Below, piece after piece: positions 36,906 to 48,856 of a stretch of DNA of 64,000 bases (the first letter of the stretch is position 1; the number at the start of each line of letters is the position of its first letter). A program made the position numbers and the translations under genes. The DNA lies in contig NZ_JABFAU010000011.1 in NCBI RefSeq assembly GCF_017168335.1, positions 233,063-297,062 of the forward strand, in the 5' to 3' direction. Under the pieces are notes generated by a model. That model had not been told where the DNA came from, searched no databases, and saw only the letters and a program-made list of their open reading frames with translations. The stretch comes from Rhodococcus sp. KRD162 (GTDB taxonomy: Bacteria > Actinomycetota > Actinomycetes > Mycobacteriales > Mycobacteriaceae).

Positions 36906-37177
36906 CCGACGAACGGCTCACGGCATGGGTGCACGGTCAGGTTCAGGGAGTCGGATTCCGGTGGTGGACTCGCTCGCGCGCGCTCGAACTCGGACTCGTC
37001 GGTCATGCGACCAATCACGCGGACGGGCGAGTTCTGGTGACAGCGCAGGGCCCACGCGAGCGACTCGACGCCCTTCTCGCCTTGCTGCGAGGCGATCGGA
37101 CCCCGGGCACCGTCACGCTTGTCGTGGAGAGTTGGGACGGCGCCCGCGGAGATCTGAAGGGCTTCGTCGAACGCTGA
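36902..37177 (+). CDS. acyP: Acylphosphatase
   Basis: A 91-residue enzyme hydrolysing acyl phosphates. The substrate loop GQVQGVGFR carries R20 and the second catalytic residue N38 is in HATNHADG. The ATGA overlap with the propeller gene indicates coupling. Its position just before smc is conserved in actinobacteria. Confidence 0.95.
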   Translation: MTDERLTAWVHGQVQGVGFRWWTRSRALELGLVGHATNHADGRVLVTAQGPRERLDALLALLRGDRTPGTVTLVVESWDGARGDLKGFVER

Positions 37178-37227
37178 TTCCTCACTCGTTTGCGGGAGGC
37201 TCGGCGCGCTTACCCGCAGGGTGCCGG

Positions 37228-37233
37228 TAAAGT
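37228..37233 (+). promoter_or_regulatory. Putative -10 element upstream of smc
   Basis: TAAAGT lies nine bases before the smc ATG and no ribosome binding site intervenes; mRNA would be leaderless or nearly so. Confidence 0.4.
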
Positions 37234-37242
37234 ACGGACGCT

Positions 37243-40200
37243 ATGTATCTCAAGAGTCTGACGCTCAAGGGCTTCAAGTCCTTTGCTTCGGCGACGACTC
37301 TTCGATTCGAGCCGGGAATCACCTGCGTCGTCGGCCCCAATGGCTCGGGCAAATCCAATGTCGTCGATGCCCTGACCTGGGTGATGGGTGAGCAGGGCGC
37401 CAAGGCGCTGCGCGGCGGGAAGATGGAAGACGTCATCTTCGCGGGCACCTCGGGTCGAGCGCCCCTCGGTCGGGCCGAGGTCACTTTGACCATCGACAAC
37501 TCCGACGGTGCGCTGCCGATCGACTACTCCGAGGTATCGATCACCAGGCGGATGTTTCGCGACGGCGCGGGGGAGTACGAGATCAACGGCAGCTCCTGCC
37601 GGTTGATGGACGTCCAAGAACTGCTCAGCGATTCCGGTATCGGCCGGGAGATGCACGTCATCGTCGGGCAGGGTCGGCTGGCAGCAATCCTGGAATCTCG
37701 CCCCGAGGATCGGCGAGCCTTCATCGAGGAAGCCGCCGGCGTGCTCAAGCACCGCAAGCGCAAGGAAAAGGCGGTCCGCAAGCTCGACGCGATGCAGGCC
37801 AATCTTGCTCGGCTGACGGACCTCACGACCGAACTGCGCCGCCAGCTCAAACCACTCGGTCGGCAAGCCGAGGTAGCACGACGCGCGCAGACCGTGCAGG
37901 CAGATCTGCGCGACGCTCGGCTGCGGCTGGCGGCCGACGACCTCGTTGCCAGGCGGGAAGAGTTCGCCAGTCAGACCCAGGACGAGGAAGCAGCGCGCGA
38001 GCAGTACGCGATGGTGCAGGACGCCCTCGAAGCCGGAACCGTGGCGCTCGGGGAACACGAGCAGGCAGTCGCACGGCTGACACCCAGTGCCGAGGCGGCC
38101 GGTCAGACCTGGTTCCGTCTCTCTGCGCTGGCCGAACGCGTGAACGCGACGATACGTGTTGCGCACGAACGAGCCAGGCACCTCGACTCCGTGCAGACCT
38201 CCGGACGGGGACAGGACCCGGACGAGCTCGAGGCACAGGCCGAACGCGTCGCAGAAGAAGAGCTGGAACTCGTCGAGGCCGTCGAGATGGCCCGCGAATC
38301 CCTCGAGGCCGCACGCGAGCAGCTCGCCGAGCGTGAAGCTGCCGCGTCGGCCGCCGAACAGGCCCACCTCGCCGCTGTCCGTGCGGTCGCCGATCGCCGA
38401 GAAGGATTCGCCCGACTGTCCGGCCGGGTCGACACGTTCCGGACGAAGGTCGAGTCGATCGACGCCGAGGTTGCCCGGCTGTCGGTGGCGATCGAGGAGT
38501 CTCGGGCGCGTGGCGAGTCGGCCCAGCATGAGTTCGAGAGCGTGCAGGATCAGATCGGCACTCTCGATGCCAGCGAGCTCAGTCTCGACACGCATTACGA
38601 GCGGGCAGTGGCCGCGTTGCGGCACGCCGACGCCCGCGTGGCGGAACTGCAGGCGGAGGAACGAACCGCGGGCAAGAAGGTGGCGTCGTTCGAGGCCAGG
38701 ATCGAAGCGCTCACGATGGGTCTCGAACGCAAGGACGGTGCCGGGTGGTTGGTGGAGAACCAACAGCGAGGGCTGTCGGGTCTGCTTGCCGGGCACCTCA
38801 CAGTGGAGCCGGGATACGAGATCGCGGTGGCAGTGGCCATGGGCCCTGCGGCCGATGCGGCGCATGCCGAGTCCTTCGATGCCGCGCGTGACGCGGTGCT
38901 TGCGCTCCGAGCGGCCGACGGCGGCCGGGCCTCCATCGTGCACAGTAGTTCTGTTGCAGCGCAAAGGAATCAGCGCGACGAGCTGCCCAGTGGTGCGCGG
39001 TGGGTTCTCGACCTGATCGACTACCCGGATCGGCTGGCCGGAGCGATGACGGCATTGCTGGACGGGGTGATCGTCGTCGACTCGCTCGACGACGCGGAGC
39101 GGCTCGTCGCCGGCTCGACGGAGCTGCGCGCGATCACGAGAGACGGCGACGTCGTCGAGCCCGGTTGGGTCACCGGTGGATCGGACCGTCGCCCCAGCAC
39201 TCTCGAAGTGCAGTCCGCGATCGACACGTCGACGGTCGAGTTGGCGGCGGCCGTACGGCGCTCGGAGGAACTCGATGCTGCGCTCTCGGGCGCATTGGCG
39301 GAGCAGCGTGACCGGCGCGAGTCGGCGGAACAGGCGCTCGCCGCCCTCAACGAGTCCGACGCCGCGATGGCCGCGGTGTACGAGCAACTGGGCCGACTGG
39401 GGCAGCTGGCGCGTTCCGCGCACGCCGAATCGGCGCGATTGACCACCCAACGTAGCGCTGCCGAGGCGAGTCGCGAGGAAGCGGTCGTGCGGCTGGCCGA
39501 GCTCGAAGACAATCTGCGCACGGCCGAGGACGAGCAGTCCGGCTTCGCGGGAGACGGCGAGAGCGGTGACGGTGCCACCACCATGGAACGGGAGATGGCG
39601 GCAGCGGCACTGACGGAAGTGCGTGCGGTGGAGGTCGAGGCGCGGCTGAACGTGCGGACCGCCGAGGAGCGCGCGCAGTCGGTGCGTGGCCGGGCCGACT
39701 CGCTGCGCCGGGCCGCGCGAGCCGAACGTGAGGCAAGGGCGCGAGCCGAACGTGAGAGTGCAGCTCGTCGGCACGCGGCTGCTGTGGCGGCCGCGGTCGG
39801 AGAATCGGGGGAGCGGATCGCCGAGCGACTCGCCGACGCCGTCGCCGTCGCGGCCAGAAGGCGCGACGAGCTGTCCGCCGAGAGATCCACCCGCACAATC
39901 GAACTCGACAAAATCAAGGAACAGGTTCGTGCCCTGCAAGGGCAGCTCGCGTCGATCACCGACGCGGTGCACCGCGACGAGGTCGCCCGCGCGCAGGCTG
40001 CCTTGCGGATCGAACAACTCGAGACCACGATTCTCGAACAGCACGGAATCGGACTCGACGATCTCGTTGCCGAGTACGGGCCCGACGTTCCGCTACCGCC
40101 GACCGAGCTCGAGATGTCGGAGTACGAAGCGGCAAAGGAACGCGGCGAACAAGTGGTGGCCCCGGCCCCCATGCCGTTCGATCGCGCCACCCAGCAGCAG

Positions 40201-40899
40201 CGGGTCAAACGTGCCGAACGTGACCTCGCCACTCTCGGCAAGGTGAACCCGCTGGCGCTGGAAGAGTTCGCAGCCCTCGAAGAGCGCTACAACTTCCTGT
40301 CCACCCAGCTCGAAGACGTCAAATCCGCACGCAAGGATTTGCTGGGAGTGGTCGCCGACGTCGACGAACGCATCCTGCAGGTCTTCACCGAGGCCTGGCT
40401 CGATGTCGAACGGGAATTCACCGGCGTGTTCGCCAAGCTGTTTCCCGGCGGCGAAGGACGGCTGATCCTCACCGATCCCTCGGACATGCTCACCACGGGA
40501 ATCGAAGTGGAGGCGCGCCCACCCGGAAAGAAAGTGAAGCGATTGTCGCTGCTCTCGGGTGGCGAGAAGTCGCTGACCGCGGTCGCCATGCTCGTGGCCA
40601 TCTTCCGCGCCAGGCCGTCACCGTTCTATGTGATGGACGAGGTCGAGGCAGCACTCGACGACACCAACCTGCGTCGACTGATCGGCCTGTTCGAACAGCT
40701 TCGCGAGAAGTCGCAGCTGATCGTCATCACGCACCAGAAGCCGACGATGGAGGTGGCCGACGCACTCTACGGCGTGAGCATGCGCGGCGACGGCATCACC
40801 ACCGTCATCTCGCAGCGTCTGAACCGAGAACGCGTCGCCGTCGATGCAACCGAGCCGGACCCGACGCCTCCCGGAACGGAACCGGACGCCGACTCCTGA
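37243..40899 (+). CDS. smc: Chromosome segregation protein SMC
   Basis: ATPase that organises and segregates the chromosome. Its 1218 residues contain Walker [10 protein letters not shown] at 31-39, long Glu/Ala/Arg-rich coiled coils, a hinge around 500-660 ([25 protein letters not shown]), the signature [18 protein letters not shown] near 1103 and Walker [13 protein letters not shown] near 1128. Length is normal. acyP-smc-ftsY order is as in mycobacteria, though a PPOX gene is inserted on the opposite strand before ftsY. Confidence 0.96.
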   Translation: MYLKSLTLKGFKSFASATTLRFEPGITCVVGPNGSGKSNVVDALTWVMGEQGAKALRGGKMEDVIFAGTSGRAPLGRAEVTLTIDNSDGALPIDYSEVSITRRMFRDGAGEYEINGSSCRLMDVQELLSDSGIGREMHVIVGQGRLAAILESRPEDRRAFIEEAAGVLKHRKRKEKAVRKLDAMQANLARLTDLTTELRRQLKPLGRQAEVARRAQTVQADLRDARLRLAADDLVARREEFASQTQDEEAAREQYAMVQDALEAGTVALGEHEQAVARLTPSAEAAGQTWFRLSALAERVNATIRVAHERARHLDSVQTSGRGQDPDELEAQAERVAEEELELVEAVEMARESLEAAREQLAEREAAASAAEQAHLAAVRAVADRREGFARLSGRVDTFRTKVESIDAEVARLSVAIEESRARGESAQHEFESVQDQIGTLDASELSLDTHYERAVAALRHADARVAELQAEERTAGKKVASFEARIEALTMGLERKDGAGWLVENQQRGLSGLLAGHLTVEPGYEIAVAVAMGPAADAAHAESFDAARDAVLALRAADGGRASIVHSSSVAAQRNQRDELPSGARWVLDLIDYPDRLAGAMTALLDGVIVVDSLDDAERLVAGSTELRAITRDGDVVEPGWVTGGSDRRPSTLEVQSAIDTSTVELAAAVRRSEELDAALSGALAEQRDRRESAEQALAALNESDAAMAAVYEQLGRLGQLARSAHAESARLTTQRSAAEASREEAVVRLAELEDNLRTAEDEQSGFAGDGESGDGATTMEREMAAAALTEVRAVEVEARLNVRTAEERAQSVRGRADSLRRAARAEREARARAERESAARRHAAAVAAAVGESGERIAERLADAVAVAARRRDELSAERSTRTIELDKIKEQVRALQGQLASITDAVHRDEVARAQAALRIEQLETTILEQHGIGLDDLVAEYGPDVPLPPTELEMSEYEAAKERGEQVVAPAPMPFDRATQQQRVKRAERDLATLGKVNPLALEEFAALEERYNFLSTQLEDVKSARKDLLGVVADVDERILQVFTEAWLDVEREFTGVFAKLFPGGEGRLILTDPSDMLTTGIEVEARPPGKKVKRLSLLSGGEKSLTAVAMLVAIFRARPSPFYVMDEVEAALDDTNLRRLIGLFEQLREKSQLIVITHQKPTMEVADALYGVSMRGDGITTVISQRLNRERVAVDATEPDPTPPGTEPDADS

Positions 40900-40903
40900 G
40901 CGC

Positions 40904-41536
40904 TCACTGCTTCGGATAGAGCCGGTCGGAGTAGGACGGTCCGTAGTACTCGCGCAACTCTTCGATCGTCTCGGGTGCCTGCGGGATGAGTGTCCTGGTC
41001 AAGGTGGCGACGTCGGGCACGGCCTCGGCAGCCCAGGTCTCGGGCTGCCACAGCTTGGACCGCATAAAAGCCTTGGCGCAGTGGTGGAACACCTGCTCGA
41101 TATCGACCACCAGGCACAGGATCGGGCGATGACCCTTCACCTGCAGATCGTCGAAGAACGGTGCCTCGGTGACGAGCGACGCTCGACCGTTGATGCGGAG
41201 CGTGTCGCCGCGGCCGGGAACAAAGAAATTCAGCCCGACGAACGGGTTCTCGATGATGTTGCGGTAGCCGTCCATTCGGTGGTTGCCCGGTCGTTCGGCG
41301 AGCGCGATCGTGGCGTCGTCGAGGACATGGACCAGGCTCCCGGGCGGGTCACCCTTGGGCGAGACGTCGCACCGTCCGCTCGAGTCCGAGGTTCCCACCA
41401 GACAGAACGGGGACGCGGCGAGCCACTGCACGTCCAGCGCATGCAGAGTGCGCCGATCCTTGTTGGCCGCTCGATAGCTCGGCTCGCCGAACATCTGCGT
41501 CAACTGTTCTGCGTCCCGCACCGTTGCCCACACCAT
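40904..41536 (-). CDS. Pyridoxamine 5'-phosphate oxidase-like flavin-binding protein
   Basis: A 210-residue split-barrel protein of the PPOX FMN family (LHALDVQWLAASPFCLVGTSDSSGRCDVSPKGDPPG, then NHRMDGYRNIIENPFVGLNFFVPGRGDTLRINGRASL). The larger subgroup to which it belongs has unknown substrates; it may reduce a quinone, haem product or bind F420 or FMN. ATG 41536 (MVWATVRDAEQL) is preferred; an upstream ATG at 41578 adds 14 residues. It converges on smc with a four-base gap and is divergent from ftsY. Confidence 0.82.
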   Translation of the reverse strand: MVWATVRDAEQLTQMFGEPSYRAANKDRRTLHALDVQWLAASPFCLVGTSDSSGRCDVSPKGDPPGSLVHVLDDATIALAERPGNHRMDGYRNIIENPFVGLNFFVPGRGDTLRINGRASLVTEAPFFDDLQVKGHRPILCLVVDIEQVFHHCAKAFMRSKLWQPETWAAEAVPDVATLTRTLIPQAPETIEELREYYGPSYSDRLYPKQ

Positions 41537-41637
41537 GACCGAGATGGTAGCGATCCGCGCGGCGAAGGAGAACTGCATTTCGCGAGGCAGACCAGCACCG
41601 GTGAAGCACCGTCGTGATCGCCTGAGATGATGTCTGT

Positions 41638-43104
41638 GTGAGTAACCAAGCGTGGATCATCGTTGCGGCGATCGCTGCCGTCCTGCTCGTCGTTCTGGTC
41701 GTCGGACTGGTGCTGTCCCGTCGGCGCAGAGTGTCCCTCAAAGCGGACGAGGCGGCGCGGATCGAGGACGCAGCGACCAAGGACAGATCCGGCGGGTACA
41801 CCGCGGGCAGCGGATTCTCGTTCAGCCAGGGCACGGCCACGGCAGATCCGGTTCGCCCTCGGACTCCGAAACCGGCCGACCGTGCGCCGGTCGAACCTCC
41901 GCCCTCAGCTCCTGCTCCGGTCGCTGCCGATCCAGCGTCGCCCGCCTCGGCAGAGACGGACCGCGTGGGGACCGAGGCCGATGTTCCGGCGATCGAGACG
42001 CCGGAAGGCGATGGCGCACCGAGCGACGCCGCGGACCCCGCACAGGTACTGCCCGAGCCCGTGGTCTCCGAGCCCGAGGTGCCGGAGCCCGTGGTGCCGG
42101 AGCCCGAGCCGGCTGTTCCCGATGCTGCGGAAACGCAGCCCCCTGCCACAGCGGGCCCGGCAGTGTCGCGGTTGGACACCATCGATCCCACCGAGGGGCG
42201 GTTGGATCGTCTACGAGGTCGTCTGGCCCGTTCCCAGTCCGCTGTCGGCAAGAGCTTGCTCGGATTGCTCGGCGGCGGAGATCTGGACGAGGATTCCTGG
42301 GAAGAGGTCGAGGACACGCTGCTGATCGCCGATATCGGTTCGGCGACCACCGCCGAGATCATGCGCACTCTGCGCGAACAGATGGCGGCGCGCAGTATCC
42401 GGACCGAGGCGGACGCCCGGGCGCTGTTGCGCGAGATTCTCGTTGCGCAGCTCCATCCCGAGTTCGATCGTTCGATTCGCGCGCTTCCACACGACGGCAC
42501 CCCTGCCGTGCTGCTGGTGGTCGGCGTCAACGGGACCGGTAAGACCACGACAACCGGCAAACTCGCTCGCGTGTTGGTTGCGGACGGGCGACGAGTACTG
42601 CTCGGTGCCGCCGATACGTTCCGCGCGGCAGCAGCCGACCAGCTGCAGACCTGGGCCGAGCGAGTGGGGGCCGAGGTGGTCCGAGGCAAGGAGGCTGCGG
42701 ATCCGGCCGCCGTCGCGTTCGACGCAGTGAGCAAGGGAATCGACGGCGGGGTCGACGTGGTTCTGATCGACACCGCGGGCAGGCTGCACACCAAATCGGG
42801 TCTGATGGACGAGCTGAGCAAGGTCAAGAGAGTCATCGAGAAGCGCGCCCACGTCGACGACGTCTTGCTCGTTCTGGACGCCACCGTCGGCCAGAACGGG
42901 CTCACGCAGGCGCGTGTCTTCGCCGAGATCGTCGACATCACCGGAGTCGTGCTCACCAAGCTCGACGGAACCGCGAAGGGTGGCATCGTCTTTCAGGTTC
43001 AGCGTGAGCTCGGGGTGCCCGTCAAACTCGTCGGTCTCGGCGAAGGTGCCGACGATTTGGCACCGTTCGAGCCGGGGGCGTTCGTCGACGCTCTGCTCGG
43101 CTGA
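41638..43104 (+). CDS. ftsY: Signal recognition particle receptor FtsY
   Basis: GTPase that docks SRP-ribosome complexes at the membrane. The 488-residue protein has an N-terminal transmembrane anchor (residues 6-26), an acidic proline-rich linker to about 180 with PEPVVSEPEVPEPVVPEPE, and an NG domain with GVNGTGKT at 296-303, DTAGR and TKLDGTAKGG. An anchored FtsY is the actinobacterial form. GTG start. Its partner Ffh is 5.7 kb downstream. Confidence 0.96.
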   Translation: MSNQAWIIVAAIAAVLLVVLVVGLVLSRRRRVSLKADEAARIEDAATKDRSGGYTAGSGFSFSQGTATADPVRPRTPKPADRAPVEPPPSAPAPVAADPASPASAETDRVGTEADVPAIETPEGDGAPSDAADPAQVLPEPVVSEPEVPEPVVPEPEPAVPDAAETQPPATAGPAVSRLDTIDPTEGRLDRLRGRLARSQSAVGKSLLGLLGGGDLDEDSWEEVEDTLLIADIGSATTAEIMRTLREQMAARSIRTEADARALLREILVAQLHPEFDRSIRALPHDGTPAVLLVVGVNGTGKTTTTGKLARVLVADGRRVLLGAADTFRAAAADQLQTWAERVGAEVVRGKEAADPAAVAFDAVSKGIDGGVDVVLIDTAGRLHTKSGLMDELSKVKRVIEKRAHVDDVLLVLDATVGQNGLTQARVFAEIVDITGVVLTKLDGTAKGGIVFQVQRELGVPVKLVGLGEGADDLAPFEPGAFVDALLG

Positions 43105-43188
43105 GTGCATCGATCGGGCTGTCCAAGAACCGGGGAAAAAGCACAAACGCCTGCACGAAACCTTTTTGCAACAGAATTCGGTCATGCG

Positions 43189-43226
43189 TTCACATGTCCG
43201 AAACACCAGAGTGTCACGGATGAAAC
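43189..43226 (+). promoter_or_regulatory. GlnR box upstream of amtB-glnB-glnD
   Basis: TTCAC-n6-GAAAC-n6-GTGTC-n6-GAAAC fits the actinobacterial GlnR consensus gTnAC-n6-GaAAC-n6-gTnAC-n6-GaAAC with exact spacing. Both GAAAC half-sites are perfect; the two gTnAC half-sites each carry one substitution. It ends 65 bases before the amtB start. Confidence 0.7.
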
Positions 43227-43291
43227 CTCGTGAAACCACCCTTCTTGCGTAACGGCGCGCCAACCGGTGTGCGGGAGAATGGAGGGTGTAC

Positions 43292-44596
43292 GTGAGTCCC
43301 GAGGATATGTTGGCCAACTCCGGCAACGCCGCATGGATGCTGATGGCAGCATCTCTGGTGCTGCTGATGACGCCGGGCTTGGCGTTCTTCTACGGCGGTA
43401 TGTCGCAGCAGAAGACCGTACTGAACATGATGATGATGTCGTTCGGAGCAATGGCCGTCGTCTCGATCGTCTACTTCCTGTGGGGCTGGTCCATGTCCTA
43501 CGGAACCCAGGACGTCGGCGGAATCTTCGCCAATCCCTTCGAGTTCTTCGGACTCAAGGATTCGATCACCGATGCGGACGGAAACTACATCGTCGGCGCA
43601 TCGGGTTACGCCAACATCATCGACGTGGCGTTCCAGGTGACCTTCGCGATCATCACCGTCGCACTGATCAGCGGCTCGATCGCCGGCCGCGTCAAGTACG
43701 GCACGTGGCTCGTCTTCTCGGGTATCTGGGTCACCCTGGCGTACTTCCCGCTGGCCCACATGGTCTGGGGCGGCGGACTGCTCTCCGGATCCGAGAACGG
43801 CCTCGCGGCAATGATCTTCGGAACCACCGACGACGGTGAGGGTGGGCTCGTCGCCAGCGTGGAACCGATCGACTTCGCCGGTGGCACCGTGGTGCACATC
43901 AACGCCGGTATCGCCGGCCTGATTCTGGCGATCATCATCGGCAAGCGCGCAGGCTTCGGCAAGATGGCCTACCGCCCGCACAACCTTCCGTTCGTCATGC
44001 TCGGCGCAGCACTGCTGTGGTTCGGCTGGTTCGGATTCAACGCCGGCTCTGCGTTCGCAGCAGACGGCATCGCAGGTCTGGCCTGGGTCAACACCACCGC
44101 CGCCACCGCAGCTGCCATCGCAGGCTGGCTCATCACCGAGCGTATTCGCGACGGCCACGCCACCAGCCTCGGTGCCGCCTCGGGCATCGTCGCAGGTCTT
44201 GTCGCGATCACTCCGGCAGCAGGTGCACTGACGCCTGTCGGTTCGATGATTCTCGGCGTCATCGCCGGTGTCCTGTCGGCCCTCGCGGTCGGACTGAAAT
44301 TCAAGTTCGGATACGACGATTCGCTCGACGTCGTGGGCGTGCACCTCGTGGCAGGCCTGTGGGGCACCATCGCCATCGGCTTCCTCGGCTCCGAGACCGG
44401 CCTGTTCTACGGCGGAGACTACAAGCAGCTCGTCGTCCAGATCGTCATCGCTCTGGTCGCTCTGATCTTCACCGCCATCGTCACTGCCGTGATCGCCTTC
44501 GCGCTCAAGCCTCTCGGCTGGCGCGTGTCGGACGAGGACGAGGCGAACGGTATCGACGAAGCCGAGCACGCTGAGACTGCATATGATTTCGCCTGA
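43292..44596 (+). CDS. amtB: Ammonium transporter
   Basis: Membrane channel for ammonium uptake, 434 residues with about eleven transmembrane helices. Conserved stretches include MTPGLAFFYGGM near the start, FAGGTVVHINAGIAGLILAIIIG with the pore histidine, PHNLPFVMLGAALLWFGWFGFNAGSA and the later HLVAGLWGTIAIG with the second histidine. GTG 43292 is chosen because GGAGG ends six bases before it; a GTG at 43286 overlaps that site. First gene of the nitrogen-sensing operon, under a GlnR box. Confidence 0.95.
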   Translation: MSPEDMLANSGNAAWMLMAASLVLLMTPGLAFFYGGMSQQKTVLNMMMMSFGAMAVVSIVYFLWGWSMSYGTQDVGGIFANPFEFFGLKDSITDADGNYIVGASGYANIIDVAFQVTFAIITVALISGSIAGRVKYGTWLVFSGIWVTLAYFPLAHMVWGGGLLSGSENGLAAMIFGTTDDGEGGLVASVEPIDFAGGTVVHINAGIAGLILAIIIGKRAGFGKMAYRPHNLPFVMLGAALLWFGWFGFNAGSAFAADGIAGLAWVNTTAATAAAIAGWLITERIRDGHATSLGAASGIVAGLVAITPAAGALTPVGSMILGVIAGVLSALAVGLKFKFGYDDSLDVVGVHLVAGLWGTIAIGFLGSETGLFYGGDYKQLVVQIVIALVALIFTAIVTAVIAFALKPLGWRVSDEDEANGIDEAEHAETAYDFA

Positions 44597-44656
44597 CAAG
44601 GTAGAGATGGATATGAACGCTGCACCGTACGACAACGGGCACTCGAGGTCTTGTGA

Positions 44657-47528
<2,872 letters not shown>

Positions 47529-47681
47529 CCGATGGTCGGAACCGGATTGCGTTACGGCATGCTGTGGTGACTTATCACCAACTTCCAGCCGATGGGTTTG
47601 CCATCGATACGCTTTTGTTATGTTCGTCACTGACTGAAGGCCGCACCGGTTTCGGGTGCTACTGCAGTCGACACTGCTGCT

Positions 47682-48719
47682 ATGCGAGAGGCATCAACTG
47701 TGGGATCCCATCGACGGTCGAACATATACGTACCGGCCGACACAGCAACCGCTGAACCGCGCGGCAAGCATCGCGCTGCCGAGCAGGCTCCGGACACCGG
47801 TCGTCGGACCGCGACGATCGTGGCGGCGACCGGCGCGATCGTCGTCGGTGCCACCTCGATGGGGGCGGGAACAGCGGGCGCAGCGCCGATTCAGGAGCCG
47901 CCCGCCGCCGGGCTTCCGTTCGCAGTGCCGCAGGGTCTTCTGCCGGCCGGATTCGAGCTACCCCATTTCGAGCCCCCGCAGTTCGAGATCCCTCAGTTCG
48001 TTCCGCCCCAGTTTCTGCCGCCACAGTTCGCGCCTGCTCCGGTCGAGCCCGCGCAGCCCGCACCGGCGGAGTCCGCCCCAGCGCAGCCCGCACCTGCGCA
48101 GTCCGGCCCAGCGCAGTCCGCCCCAGCCGAGCCCGCACCCTCGGCGCCCGCGTCGACTCCTGTCGCTCCGCCGAGCTCCGACCCATTGGCAGCATTCGGG
48201 CTGCCCGATCCCGGTGCCGTTGCGCAGCAGTGGCTCGACGACGTGGGCCTCGGCCAGGGAGGGGTCGGAGGTGGATCGCCGCTCGAAAGCCTTCGTTCGC
48301 TGAAGAAGTCCACCGTGCAGCCGGTGGCAGGGGTGTTGACGTCGAACTTCGGATCGCGGTGGGGCACTCAACACAGCGGACTCGACATCGCGGCACCGAT
48401 CGGCACGCCCATTTACGCGGCCGCCGACGGCACGGTCATCGATGCAGGCCCTGCCAGCGGATTCGGACTCTGGGTCAAGCTGAAGCACGACGACGGCACC
48501 GAAACGATCTACGGACACGTCAACGACTTCTCGGTACAGCCCGGTCAGCGGGTGTCGGCCGGGGAGCAGATCGCCACAGTGGGCAATCGCGGCCAGTCCA
48601 CCGGGCCGCATCTGCACTTCGAGGTGCACGACGCCTCGGGTGTCAAGGTCGATCCGGCCCAGTGGCTGTCCACCCGGGGTGTGGCAGTGACATGGAACGA
48701 TTCCGCACGCAACGCGTGA
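47682..48719 (+). CDS. M23-family peptidoglycan endopeptidase, secreted
   Basis: A 345-residue LytM-type protein. A long basic N-region (1-42) precedes a hydrophobic signal segment (44-66), probably cleaved at AGA near 68. Residues 92-118 are PQF repeats, and 119-155 a Pro/Ala/Gln/Ser-rich linker likely spanning the cell wall. The catalytic domain has zinc ligands H231 and D235 in HSGLDIAAPIG and H312 in HLHFEVH, plus H279. All key residues are present, so it should be active on peptide cross-links. It sits between glnD and ffh on the same strand, with 153 bp before it. Confidence 0.9.
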   Translation: MREASTVGSHRRSNIYVPADTATAEPRGKHRAAEQAPDTGRRTATIVAATGAIVVGATSMGAGTAGAAPIQEPPAAGLPFAVPQGLLPAGFELPHFEPPQFEIPQFVPPQFLPPQFAPAPVEPAQPAPAESAPAQPAPAQSGPAQSAPAEPAPSAPASTPVAPPSSDPLAAFGLPDPGAVAQQWLDDVGLGQGGVGGGSPLESLRSLKKSTVQPVAGVLTSNFGSRWGTQHSGLDIAAPIGTPIYAAADGTVIDAGPASGFGLWVKLKHDDGTETIYGHVNDFSVQPGQRVSAGEQIATVGNRGQSTGPHLHFEVHDASGVKVDPAQWLSTRGVAVTWNDSARNA

Positions 48720-48792
48720 GTGGTGTTCAGGTCTTCGTCCCGTGAACGACACGGTGGACGAACGCCCGAGCGACTAGCGCGGGCGCTGGCGC

Positions 48793-48798
48793 TAGTCT
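48793..48798 (+). promoter_or_regulatory. Putative -10 element for ffh
   Basis: TAGTCT sits 58 bases before the ffh start; seven bases after it is a GTG opening an eight-codon frame (48806-48832). Confidence 0.35.
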
Positions 48799-48856
48799 GG
48801 TGACCGTGCCGGATTCGACTCGTCTTCGGTGATCGGCTAGCTCAGGAGTGCAATCG

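Noticed and set aside
37210..40044. 944-codon open frame on the minus strand
   Set aside because: It lies wholly opposite smc, which has all SMC motifs. Long antisense frames are expected in high-GC DNA and this one shows no recognisable domain.
47529..47681. c-di-AMP (ydaO-type) riboswitch before the M23 peptidase
   Set aside because: Such riboswitches often precede actinobacterial wall hydrolases, but I could not find the conserved riboswitch core in the 153-bp leader.
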